A stretch of DNA of 64,000 nt from Manis javanica. Lineage: Eukaryota; Chordata; Mammalia; Pholidota; Manidae. Below, piece by piece: positions 48,150 through 58,734 of this stretch. The notes beneath the pieces were generated by a model. That model was not told the origin of the DNA. It did no database searches and saw only the letters and a list, made by a program, of their open reading frames with translations. Location: the NCBI RefSeq assembly GCF_040802235.1, contig NC_133167.1, forward strand, positions 45,258,001 through 45,322,000, in the 5' to 3' direction. Numbering within the stretch: the first letter of the stretch is position 1; each line of letters begins with the position of its first letter. Position numbers and translations under genes: made by a program.

Positions 48150-48385
48150 ATCTTCATCCAGGGATTTTTCTAAATAAAGCCTCAATGAAAGAAAGCCATA
48201 GTAAAATTACAAATTATGAAACTATTATGAGCATAATCTATTCCAAGAAAATTATGTCTCATAATACATTAAAAAATAAAATATAATGAGTATAAAATAT
48301 AGCCATAATAGTTTCATAATTTTGTAATTTTTATCATGACTTTCTTTCACTATGGTTTTACTTAGAAAAATCCCTGAATGAAGAT
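48150..48385. repeat. Long imperfect inverted repeat (~80-bp arms)
   Basis: The left arm 48150-48229 and the right arm 48304-48385 are reverse complements with few mismatches and small indels (for example 'attatgaaactattatg' against 'cataatagtttcataat'). The loop is ~74 bp. It could be a palindromic MITE-like DNA element or a product of template switching. No clear flanking duplication was seen. Confidence 0.8.
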
Positions 48386-48639
48386 GTAATTATGAACTAT
48401 ATCCATGGATTAGCCAGCATCGAGGTAAACAAGTCCAAGATGTTAGGTAGAAGATAGAACCCAAATTTTGAAAAGAGAGAAAACTTGAACTTTGACATCC
48501 TCAATGGAAGTGAAGGATGTCACTACCAAAACTCTGTCCTCCATAACACTTGTACACGTCTCTGTTTTAGCATATAACATAGGCATTAAAGTAATCTAAA
48601 CATATATTTCCTTCCCACATTTGCAGGCATATCCCTAAA

Positions 48640-48735
48640 GGATGAAACCATCCTCTTATTTATTATTCTCAGACTCCCAGTCCCCATGACACTTCCCCAT
48701 CATATAGGACATACTAAATATTTGTTGAACTGAAC
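48640..48735 (+). repeat. L2-like 3' end remnant
   Basis: The stretch ending 'actaaatatttgttgaactg' resembles the common L2 tail (lists of '..aataaatgtttgttgaatg' type). Identification is by resemblance only. Confidence 0.5.
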
Positions 48736-49054
48736 TGAAATTAAGAAGTTTAAGAGATATGTACCTCAGGTCATAATATAATTGGAAATGTAAGCTTGCA
48801 AGTTCTTTGATTAGAAGTAAAATCCAAAAGAGAAAATATTATAATCATGTTTGAATTTTACAAGTACTTTATGTTATTTCAGATAATTATTATTAAGTAC
48901 ATTAAATGAGGATACTCAGATCAAGGTTAAAGGCTTTAGCTGTATTGAAAAATTATTACTAATGAAATGTGTACACATAACACCCCTGATTATTTTAATT
49001 GTTTCTTGCCATAAATCTCCATTGACACTGGGTAATCATCATCATCATCATCAA

Positions 49055-49290
49055 AAGCCTCAATTATTAACACTTTTAGGTTCTTACTGTGTGTTAAACA
49101 CAGGTTAAGAGTTTTATATCTGTCATCACAAACTTTACAAAGATTTTATATTTTTCCACATTTAACAAATGAGAAACCTGAGGCCAAGAGTTGTGTAATA
49201 TTTTCAAGTCCATACAGAGAGTTGGCAAATAACATAACCAGAACTGAAACCCACATCTTTATCCCCAAGCCAATGCTTTCAACCTCCAAG
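49055..49290 (+). repeat. MIR SINE remnant
   Basis: It follows the MIR order: 'ttcttactgtgtgttaaaca', an interval, 'caaatgagaaacctgaggcc', 'agagttggcaaa', and 'gaactgaaacccacatcttt'. Diverged, as expected for this ancient family. Confidence 0.75.
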
Positions 49291-50909
49291 ATATGTCATC
49301 TGAAGACTAACTAACTACAAAATAAAAGTAATGGAGTGAAGACATTTTAGTAATTATCAAATAAAGAGGAAGTTGTCCCAACTTCCCCTTATTTTATATC
49401 CAACTCCTGAAGTCTCTCCTCTTTGAAGCTCAGGTTCAGAATATCTTAGATACTTTGTACCCTTGGTTACAGGCATGGAGTTGGAGTTTATCAAGTTTGA
49501 ACAGGAGTAAAATATCCGATCAAAATAGGTCATCAAACAAGGAGGCTGGAAACAAGTATTGGGAGCAGCAGTGCTGAGTGAGCCACGCAGTATTCAGAGC
49601 TCAAACATTTGAAGGCAAGAATTGCTGGGTTGGCATGTTCAATCTGGACTGATTTTAGAAATAACAGACCAAAGTCCTAGACTTTTATGCACTCTGTGAT
49701 CACACTTGCACCAGCCAGTCAGATCCATTTAATAGCATTAGGATGTGAGAGAGAACTAGAAACCTCATTCTGCTATATGCCTAGAAAAGAAAGAGCTGGG
49801 ATTCTCCTAATCAACGTATTTTATATCAGTGCTTCTCGAAGTCACTCCTGCAAAGACTGTCCAGTATTCAAATAGAAAAAAAGGCAGTCAGAGAATCACA
49901 CATAGCATACAGCACAGGCTTTACTGATCTATTCCAACTTCATTCCTAATCTGCTCTACAGCAATCAATACCAAATTAATATTATAACAGGGAAATTTCC
50001 CTTCTAGCAAAAAACATGTGCCATCAAATTAGTATTGTTAGTTTTAGTTTGTAATTTGTTTTGTATCCATTTGTTAATAAGTTTTTACTTACATATGTTT
50101 GATGGTCACATGTATAAGGAGTTTGTTCCTACTACTATTTTACTTGTTCATATGAAATTAATGGCATTCAGAATTTAGTTTATAAATCAGAAGTTGATGA
50201 TTTTTCTCCTTTAAAGGTGTCTATATTACTCAAGTTTTAGAAACACTTCTCTGGAGGAGGAATCTTATGACTAAGGGTAAAAAAATTATCCTTGTTAAAA
50301 CCAGAGATGGTCCGGGAAGAAAAGGATTAGCAAAAGTAGTCAGTGGTCACCTAGGGTGAATGTATTTGGATGACAGCAGTCTTGGCAGAGATAAAGTACC
50401 AAATTTCTGTTTCACACCAGCTCTCCTGCCAGGAAGTAGAAGGTCTGATGGATCCTCTCCACAAGTTGTTATCTATTTTTGGAAAGGCAACTTGTCAGCA
50501 AATCAGCATCTGAGGCACTAGATTCACCATGGAGGCATATTTAGAGTATGAGAGAAGTTTCTGTTTCTTGGTCTGAAAACACACTATGAAAAACAGAGTA
50601 CTTCTTTGGGACTACAGAAGTGGGTTGAAGTGGCGCTTTCCAGAATTGTCAACAATGCTAGTGATTAGCTGTAATATGCAACTAAGGTTGTAACTCTTCA
50701 ATTGGTAGGGGATATTTTCTCTCAGAAAAATGTCCATGGTTGTGACATTACTATATATGTAATCACAACTTCAATAAGCAGCTAAATAGGTGACAACATT
50801 CTCTTACAAATCTGTAAGTTGATTGTATCAGTAATGGTGTTTGACTGTTAATCAGGCAATTTGTGAGCATAACACCTTTTCCTGAAGGCCAATGATAACA
50901 TTTTTTAAA

Positions 50910-51413
50910 AAGATGTGTATGTGCAATGGGATATTATTCAGTCATAAGAAGAAAACTAATCCTACCATTTGCAACAACATGGATGGAGTTAGAGGGTATT
51001 ATGCTCAGTGAAATAAGCCAGGTGGAGAAAGACAAGTACCAAATGATTTCACTCATCTGTGAAGTATAACAACAAAGCAAAAACTGAAGGAACAAAACAG
51101 CAGCAGAACCCAAGAATGGACTAATGGTTACCAAAGGGAAAGGGACTGGTAAAGGGGGATAAAGGGGCATTATGATTAGCACACATAATATAGCGGGGAC
51201 ACGGGGAAGGAAGTATAGCACAGAGAAGACAAGTAGTGACTGTATAGCATCTTACTATGCTGATGGACAGTGACTGTAATGGGGTATGTGGTGGGGACTT
51301 GATAATAGGGGAGAATATAGTAACCACAATGTTGCTCATGTGAAACCTGAGCATAAGATTGTATATCAATGATACCTTAAAAAGAAATGTAAAAAAAAGA
51401 AGACATGTATGTG
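50910..51413 (+). mobile_element. 5'-truncated L1 3' end with target-site duplication
   Basis: The sequence 50924-51399 contains the last ORF2 codons and the 3'UTR, ending in an A-rich tract. Flanks 'aagatgtgtatgtg' (50910-50923) and 'aagacatgtatgtg' (51400-51413) match at 12 of 14 positions. It has no ERV extension. Confidence 0.85.
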
Positions 51414-51555
51414 TGTTTTTTCCCCATATATATGGAAGAAATATATGTATTTTCTTTTTTCATATGTATATGGAATCTGGCCACCAAGCCAGGTCATACA
51501 TCAAGTACAGTCAGGAGAGAGAGAAGTACCAAATGCCTTTCAGAATGACATGTAA

Positions 51556-51599
51556 TCATTTTCTCTTGACCTGGAGTCTGCCAGGAAAGAAATGTGGAA
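51556..51599 (+). repeat. 44-bp exact inverted repeat, arm 1
   Basis: This stretch ('tcattttctcttgacctgga...') is identical to the reverse complement of 52064-52107. The arms are 464 bp apart and there is no similarity beyond a few bases outside the arms. Confidence 0.95.
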
Positions 51600-52011
51600 A
51601 TAGGTCAGATAAATAGGTGTTCCTTTTCTCAGTCAGAGAGCAAGTACCATTCTGGGTATGCAGTAGGCTTTTGAAGTCTATCTGAAGATTTTTTTCATAT
51701 AGCTTATATAGTCCCAAGGCAACTATTAAGAGTTGATATATAGAAGCAAAGGGGACTATGAGAATAAGAAAATAATTCACATTTTTCATGAATGGGTTAG
51801 GCCCACTGAAAATGCCCAGAACCAATATGAGCACCTGGGAAAATTAGTTTTCCTAATGCTAGTTAGGTGTTCACAATGAGATATATTGAGAGGAATATAT
51901 TAACTCTATGTATATAAATATGAAAACCTTATTAATGGTGTCTTGTCAAAAGTATCACATATACCATATAAATATTAAAGAAATGTCAAAAGTATAATAT
52001 TAATGTATATA

Positions 52012-52157
52012 TCAAATGCTGTCTAATCCTAAAATGAACATGGATATATGAATGCAGAAGGTATTCCACATTTCTTTCCTGGCAGACTCCAGGTCAAGAG
52101 AAAATGAATATTCAGATTTAGTATGATCTTCCAACCATCATTTACTTTCTTTTGTAG
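52012..52157 (-). pseudogene. TFPI: Decayed TFPI-beta-specific (GPI-tail) exon
   Basis: In humans a separate exon between the K2-K3 linker exon and the K3 exon encodes the C-terminus of TFPI-beta, a signal for GPI anchoring on endothelium. Here, after an acceptor 'gacccacag' at 52166-52158 and in the phase set by the linker exon, the minus strand reads A-T-K-E-S-K and then TGA at 52140-52138. Continuing in another frame gives N-D-G-W-K, and further on 'FCIHISMFILGLDSI' followed by TGA at 52014-52012. These blocks match human TKEGTNDGWK and FCIHASMFFLGLDSI (from memory). The exon has lost 2 nt near 52143, contains a 44-bp insert-like segment (52064-52107) in its middle, and ends early. It cannot encode a GPI-tail isoform as it stands. 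Confidence 0.8.
52064..52107 (-). repeat. 44-bp exact inverted repeat, arm 2 (inside the beta exon)
   Basis: Exact reverse complement of 51556-51599, sitting between the two conserved blocks of the beta exon. It has no counterpart in the human beta peptide, so this arm is probably the inserted copy. Confidence 0.9.
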
Positions 52158-52204
52158 CTGTGGGTCACAAAACTACCAAATAAAAAATGTGAACCATCAG
52201 TCCT

Positions 52205-52290
52205 GTGCTTGACACTGGGCTAGACAGTATACAAAATGTATAACACATGATCCCTTCCTTCAAAAAACTAGTGATCTCATCAGTGAGGCA
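52205..52290 (+). repeat. Ancient mammalian interspersed repeat fragment
   Basis: The order 'gtgcttgacactgggctaga', 'atgatcccttccttcaaaaa', 'ctagtgatctcatcagtgag' matches a widespread old repeat pattern (MIR/L2-like). The exact family was not determined. Confidence 0.4.
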
Positions 52291-52871
52291 GAGCTAACAC
52301 AACATCAAATATAAGTATTAAGTAAATCAAAATAGGAAACTAGGGGAAAGTGAAAGATGGAGACTTCCTTAAGGTGGCAAAATGCAGCTTAGGTAAGATG
52401 AGGGGGGCTGGTGAATTTTGGGTGGGAGAAACCACAAAAAAACATCACATGGAATGAGAATGAATACTTTGTATTTATTAAAGACAAAGAGATTTGATAA
52501 CTCTTTAGTTACCAAATTCTGAATGGACAGAAAAATTTCATACTTAGAGGACAGTGAGACAAAATAAGTTGGGTAATAAGTAGAGGGCTAACAGATAATG
52601 CAGACAAATTTAAACCAAGTGGATGGGTCTAAATTAACAGAAAAAGAATGTATCCTTTGATTTTCTAAGTGTTTCTGTAAAACAAGAGAAATATGTAAGC
52701 TTGTTTGAGTAAAGATAGTCTGACTCTAATATAATGTACTGAACTAAGACAATGATGTCAAAAAGGTCATATTTAATACATGTTATATATGACTAATATT
52801 CTGTTCCGTCTTTTCTGTCTGTCTCTCTATACACACATACACACAAATACATACTATATATGCATGTGTAT

Positions 52872-52874
<3 letters not shown>

Positions 52875-52918
<44 letters not shown>
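52875..52918. repeat. (TA)22 microsatellite
   Basis: 44 bp of uninterrupted TA, flanked by CA/TA-rich sequence. It is likely length-polymorphic. Confidence 0.98.
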
Positions 52919-52927
<9 letters not shown>

Positions 52928-53096
52928 ACAGACATACCAAATGTTTACTTGTATTTGATATAGACCATATATATTAAGAATATATGTATGCAGTGAATCT
53001 GAGTATATATGTGATTTAAAAAATTGAGATACTTCAAACAAAACTATTTTACATATCCACCAAAATAACAAACACAATTTTCTATCTATACCTACA

Positions 53097-53448
53097 TGTG
53101 GGTAAAATTGTAGTATTTCCAGAATATCTCTCCTGGCTTTGGTACATCTGCATATCAACAAGTATTCAGAGGTGGAGAGAAGTATGGCTTTAGTGCATTT
53201 GCATTCTTTCCTCAGGGGTGGAGAAGTCATCTCCATATCAGTGGGTGATTACCTGGGCAACACAGGGCTTATCAGTACCTGAGAGGTGAGAGGGGGTGCT
53301 GGTGTGGTTGCTGCTTGAGCAGAGAAGAAAGATGGCCTGGGACTGCAGTTTGTGAGCAATAAACAGGTTTTAAACTTTATTTCTCCCTTTGACTCATTTT
53401 GGTTTTTAGGGGTATTTTGCCCCAGTATTTCCTTTCCCCAGACTTACA
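53097..53448 (+). mobile_element. Candidate solo ERV LTR
   Basis: A 352-bp block starts TG and ends CA. It has AATAAA within 'gtgagcaataaacagg' (about 53356-53361), followed by a T/C-rich stretch and a 'ggggtattttgccccagta' end typical of class I LTRs. The flanks 'ctaca' and 'ctact' match at 4 of 5 positions. It is different in sequence from the LTR in the L1 3' segments. Confidence 0.5.
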
Positions 53449-54014
53449 CTACTTATATATTTTAAATAAATAATTTTTTTAGCATCCCCCTTTCATTTTC
53501 ATTAAATGAAATCCCAGTTGGGATGACATATGATTGCTTAAAGATAATCTAACATGAAGGATTGATAGTCTGAACAAAACAGATAAGGTTGAAAATGGAG
53601 AAGACAGGAACGAACATTTCATCAGAAAAAGCAATAGAATTAAATGACTGATTAAAAGAATAGAAGTGATCAAAGGTGATTACCAAATGCTTAAACTGAA
53701 GTAATTGGAAAAATGATGGCAAAACTCTGAAAGTGTGCAAAGCTGGAAATATTGAAAATGATACAGAAAAGTTATACAAATAAAGGTCTTCTGGCTTTGA
53801 AGCCCTCTGAAGCTTCTGCATGCCAAAATTCTCAACTTGTTTCTAGTAAACTCATTTGAACCATTTAAGTTTCTATACATGAATTAATTTAGTTCTGTGA
53901 ATTCTCTTTTAAAGGTTAATTATAATTCTGTGACTGGATGATATATTTGAATAAGTAAAGATTTTATAAGTGACTGGAGTATCATTTTCTCCTACAAATG
54001 GGAACTTACAAAGA

Positions 54015-54335
54015 GTTGTTTTACAAATGAGAAACCAAGGCCTGAAAAGTTAAGTGTATTGTTCTGAGTCACGTGGGCAATAATAATGAGTTGTGTTTAT
54101 ATAGCACTGAATATATGTCAGGCACTGTCCTAAGGAAGCCATGTATACTGACTGATTTTACCTCCCAACGAAACCTATGGGGTAAATACTATGTTATTAC
54201 CATACTCATTTTACCATGGGAAACTAAGATTCAGAGAGGTTAAGAAATATCTGAAGGTTATGCAGCTAGTAAATGGAAGAATGGGGATTTGAGCCCAAAT
54301 CTTCAGGTTCAGAGTCTTTTATCTACTCTGTTACA
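54015..54335 (+). repeat. MIR SINE remnants (two adjacent pieces)
   Basis: A 3' MIR piece at about 54020-54075 ('acaaatgagaaaccaaggcc') is followed by a longer MIR at 54079-54335 with 'atgtcaggcactgtcctaag', 'acctatggggtaaatact', 'cagagaggttaagaaat' and 'atttgagcccaaatcttcag'. Confidence 0.8.
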
Positions 54336-55141
54336 GTGCCAGTCACAGTGAGAATAAGGTCAAGAAGAACCAGTGTGATAGTCTTTCATCTGAAGATTAT
54401 CCACAGAACTACATACTTTAGAGAGATGGCTCAAATAATGTGTTCTTACTGGTGTACAGGATGTGCTCACACTTTGTTAAAAAATCTCTATAGGAAGAGT
54501 AAGGCTCAATCTTTGAGATCACCTGTATAGCCTATTAATATTAAAATACAGAAATAGGATGAGAAAATCAAATCTCAGTTGTGCTTGATGAGCATTCAAA
54601 TATCTTACGTCACAAGGGCTCACTGGAAAAGACATATTTTCAAGCTTATATGCAATATATGTAGTTAAGAATAAAAACTGATTTTTTAAATTACCAAACT
54701 ATTTCTACTAACATTGAACAAAACTTGAAAATGATTTTCCATTATAGTCATGAAGAGAAACATTAAAATTCTATTTATAAATACTTCACTTAATAATAAT
54801 ACAATCTAACGATATTTTTGGAGTATTCAAATACTCTACAGAAGGATTGTTATTTTTTGGAAACAATTTTAAATTAATGCTGTTCTGTTTGTGTTATGGG
54901 GCATATTATTCCTATGCACTGAATTAAAACTGTAAGGGCTTTATATTTTTTTTCAAAAGAAACTAATACTCTCAGAGAACCGTACACAGTTGCTGAAACC
55001 TTGAACACTAAAGTTGTACGTAAACAAAGAACTATTTTCTTAAATTATAATAAAATGTATTAATAGAATTATAAGCAGTAACAGATGCAACTGTTTTTGA
55101 GCTGGAATATCAACAGTGTTTGTACAAAGCTCAGCAAAGCC

Positions 55142-55360
55142 CTTTGATGGAGTGGGGAAGGGATAGCATAGGTACAGGAAAGATGGGGGGCATAATTGCC
55201 TTCCTACACTCTAGCACTTGGATGGGATGAAGAAGGGATCATCTACCTCTCAGACAGTGGAGAGGAACAGCTGTATTCCTATCTACATCTTGGATGGGGC
55301 AGACAAGGGATCATGTAGTTCTTAAGGAGAGTGGAGGAAGAGGTCTGTTGTAACTTTTTA
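55142..55360 (+). repeat. Degenerate three-copy tandem repeat (~72-75 bp unit)
   Basis: Units start at 55142 ('ctttgatggagtgggg'), 55217 ('cttggatgggatgaag') and 55289 ('cttggatggggcagac'). Each continues with 'aagggatcat'-like and 'gtggaggaa'-like blocks. The spacing is 75 and 72 bp. No protein or known satellite was recognised. Confidence 0.65.
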
Positions 55361-57830
55361 TATGTGACAACATAAACCACCCTTCATATCAAACTTCTCA
55401 TTGTAGTTTTTGCAATACTATTTCATGTTTTAAATTAGGAAGGTTAAAAAACAAAAGAAAAAATGTTCCTAGAAAAAGTAAAGGGGGTCAAATTGGTTAG
55501 AGGAATTTAGATTTTGAGGCAAATACATACAAAAAAAAATAAAATAGTCTTCTAGACAAACAAAGGAAACCATTTGCCCTAATTTTAAATATAGTTACTA
55601 TGAAAGAATTATCCCTTAAATGGGATAATTTTATTTTAAATAAAAATCCCCTTAATTTGTTTCCTTTTAAATTCATGTGAATTTTTACTGCTTCCTTAGT
55701 AAATAATACTTTCATAATCATTAATTTGTTTTTCATACTTTTTAGTGTGCATCTACATAAAAATGCAGGACATTTATCAGACAGTATTTAAAATTTCATA
55801 GCTTTTTTTTGGAATCCATTCCAGATTCCATAGCTCCCATTTACTTCTCACACATATTTTATTTTGCCCTATTCTATTTTAATGATTTTTTCCATCATAA
55901 AATTTCAAGGCAAAACCATCCCATAACTGCTCTACTTATTTTAGTGATAAATGACTGAAGATTTCTATTTGAATTAGTAAAGTAACCCAAACAAAATATA
56001 TTGAAACATACTGAAAACTGATTTCATACATTTATTTATAGATATATCACATCTATCTTTAAACCCATTGATAAATTTGTTATTCTAAACTTTAAAATCT
56101 TTCATGGTAATAGGAGTTAGCATTCTTTCAACATGTGATATTTAACTGGATAAAACAAAATGTCATTAAAGACACAAGGATGGAAGGACACAAACAATGC
56201 AAGGAAATTACTTAATTTTAGTTAAAAAATCAGAACTACAAAAATACTTATCATTATTATAAATAAAGCAGTATTTAAAAATTAGACTCAGATGTATCGA
56301 ACATTGAATTTATTGCTCTAATTGTAGAATCTAAGGACCTGAAGTCATTTTGAATATACCTTATTGTCCAATTCCCTCTGAAATTTTGTGTGCCCTTAGC
56401 GGTATCTCAAGGCATCTAAAACACTGAATGACTACCATTTCGGGAAATGTAATCACTGAGGCAGCCATTGATTTTTTAAGACATCTCATTAAAAATAAAC
56501 ACTTTATAGAAAGAAATTTATAGTTTAGATTTCATACATTAATCCTGATTCTTAGACTGGGTTGAGGGAGATAAAGAAGGGTGGGGATGTGGTAGGGTGG
56601 GGTGAGAACTGAAATGGAGAGGACTGAGTGGGAGGCATGCCCAGAGCTTAATTCTCCTTTCACATGATGGTGTTTCAAGTCCTGAGAGCATATAAAGTGT
56701 TTTGTTAGATCTCTTCTCCTTACACTTTCCAGTCCTTCTACTAATGTGTTTTTAGGTCTCTTTGTGACTTAGGTATGGCATTCAGGGCTGAAGCACATCT
56801 CACAGCCATGATCAGGTCAGTGTGGGACCAACCTGCACATTTACATCCTTCATTCTGATAAATCATACTCAATGTTTGCAATGCTTTAAATCCATATGGG
56901 CAGAAATTTTGTTTGCTCGCTGATTTGTTGTAAAGAGAGATGATTAAAGACATTCTGATTCTGAATCTCATCTGATTTTGATACATGGCCAGGGTAGAGA
57001 ACCCCAGCCCCCAGACATTATGTCTCTTTTTACCCTAAGGCTACAATTTTAATAGCTACAGAATTCTTTCAACTCATGCCAACTTTACATTTAACACATT
57101 CACATGAACTGCTTCTAAACAAAATCTCCAATTCCTGAATGCTCACATGTGGCTTTTAAAATGTAGGTAGGACCTTACATTTATCCTGTTACCTTTCAGC
57201 TTAGGTTGTTTCTAACTGCCCAGATTTTTATTGTGTCTGGTTATGTTTTCCAGCATTTTCATTATTTTACCAGCTCCACATATTTCCTGTATGTTTATTT
57301 AAATTTGATAAATGTGTTGGCAGGGTAGAACCCAGGTAAGAGTTCTTGCAGAAGTGCAAAAGAAAATTCCCTTTAGAGTGCCATAGCTTTGGGGATGGTT
57401 ATTAAACAAATTCCTAATCTGTCCTGTGACTAATACCAGAGACCTTGCCCAATGCCATGCTCAATTTAAGAGCATTTCACACTGCCTTTGACACACTGGT
57501 GCTGTTACAATGACTTGTCCTCAGTCATTGAGGCTGATAATTCCTAGCATTATTTTATCAGATAAATTTGGCATAGAGTTAAGTATCATATGAAAATTTT
57601 CATGTGATATGTAATCAAAATCCTACTTCAAAGCATACTTTAAACTTGACTAGAATTATCACATTTGTGGGATTAAAGGTCCTAAACATTTTTAATCTCA
57701 GTATTTCAACACACCTATTATTAAATAAAAAAGAGGCATACATTTTTTAAAAGCATAGTTCTAATACACATTCCACTTCTATTATTACCATGGTAGATTT
57801 TTGGGGAGTCAGAAAAAAAAAGAACCTTAC
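55361..57830. other. TFPI: TFPI intron, no exon or repeat identified
   Basis: AT-rich sequence upstream of the decayed beta exon and downstream of the K2-K3 linker exon. The 81-residue minus-strand open frame at 56741-56986 has no recognisable homology or splice context. Confidence 0.5.
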
Positions 57831-57926
57831 CCCAAAAGCTGGGAACCTTGGTGGGCTGGGGGGACAAGGAGTCATTATTCATAGCCTCAAGCTGGGTTCT
57901 GTTATCTCCCACCTGGAAATCATTCA
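57831..57926 (-). CDS. TFPI: TFPI K2-K3 linker exon
   Basis: A 96-bp exon, phase 1 on both sides, with acceptor 'gttttttccag' and donor 'gtaagg'. It encodes the flexible linker 'NDFQVGDNRTQLEAMNN' ... 'PTKVPSFW' between Kunitz domains 2 and 3. When spliced to the K3 exon it reads 'VPSFWEFYGPSWC', which fits the family. It has N-R-T and N-D-S glycosylation sequons. Simple ORF reading runs past both splice sites. Confidence 0.93.
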
Positions 57927-58557
57927 CTGGAAAAAACACATCTAATTAAAATCAAGACATTATCATGAAATTATACACATAAAACACCAGTTGTGTTAAG
58001 ACAAGTAGACTTTATTTACACTGCTATTTTAAATTAGTTAACAGTGAATGTATATATAGAGTAAGATAATATTTCCATGAGTAACTTTGTCATTCTTGGT
58101 CAAAAAATGGTTAACTGTTAATGTTTAAGTCACTGCTTTAATAAATATTATGGTCAGATAGAACTGATTGATTTTAGGTTTGATTTTAAGTGGTAGGTTC
58201 CAAAGAACTATTTCCCCCAAATTTTTTTAAACCTAAGGGGATGTCAGCAGTCCTACTCTTGTAACTAAATTGTACTACAACTTTCTCTGGAAGGAAGTTT
58301 AAATAATTTAACCTAAAAAACAAAGACAAAAACGATATCAGGTCTCTAGAAATAATTTCCACTACAAATTATTTAATTCTCTGTTCTTTTTTAAAATTAA
58401 AATAATAATTAATCAGATTAGTACTGAATTTAGTGAATACAAATGTATATTTGTATGGCTGAAATAAAATCTGAGTAAATGTGAACATCCTGTAAGATGC
58501 CTTATTTTTAAGAGGATGCCTATAAATGAAGTAAAATGGGATGAGAAATAAACTTAC
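57927..58557 (-). other. TFPI: TFPI intron between K2 and K2-K3 linker exons
   Basis: 631 bp with a strong donor 'gtaagt' at 58557-58552. Nothing else was recognised. Confidence 0.85.
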
Positions 58558-58734
58558 ACACATCCTCACAGGTGTTCTTGCATTCTTCCAGTGATTCAAA
58601 GTTGTTTAGATTGCCGAGACACCCACCGTACTTGAAACGTTCACACTGTTTTGATTGATTGTTATAAAAATACCTAGTAATATAACCTCGACAGATTCCG
58701 GCATCTTCTTCCAAAAAGCAGAAATCTGGCTTTT
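58558..58734 (-). CDS. TFPI: TFPI Kunitz-2 domain exon (factor Xa-binding)
   Basis: A 177-bp exon, phase 1 on both sides, with acceptor 'tttctag' and donor 'gtaagt'. It encodes a full Kunitz domain with six cysteines (FC, IC, QC, GC, EC, TC) and the 'FKYGGCLGNLNNF' signature. K2 is the domain that inhibits factor Xa. The P1 residue after the second cysteine is Arg ('ICRGYITRYF'), as in human TFPI, so inhibitory function is probably kept. An N-Q-S sequon is present. I placed the 3' end at 58558 because the GTAAGT donor keeps phase 1 and gives 'CEDVLNDFQV' when joined to the linker exon. Confidence 0.96.

Larger units (their letters stand above)
47090..50909. other. TFPI: TFPI intron with old repeats; no exon seen
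   Basis: Apart from the inverted repeat at 48150-48385, an L2-like tail at 48640-48735, a MIR at 49055-49290 and an (ATC)n tract near 49037-49053, this stretch looks unique and AT-rich. The 62-residue open frame at 49687 has no recognisable domain. Confidence 0.5.

Noticed and set aside
48590..48640. Minus-strand 'aatgcctatgttat' as the end of the TFPI-beta exon
   Set aside because: Only about 12 bases resemble it and nothing upstream fits; the true homologue lies at 52012-52157 with matches at both ends.
52780..52977. Open frame of Ile/Tyr repeats
   Set aside because: Translation of the (TA)22 microsatellite.
56741..56986. 81-residue minus-strand open frame as a missed TFPI exon
   Set aside because: No Kunitz or linker similarity, and it is not flanked by splice sites in phase with the neighbouring exons.
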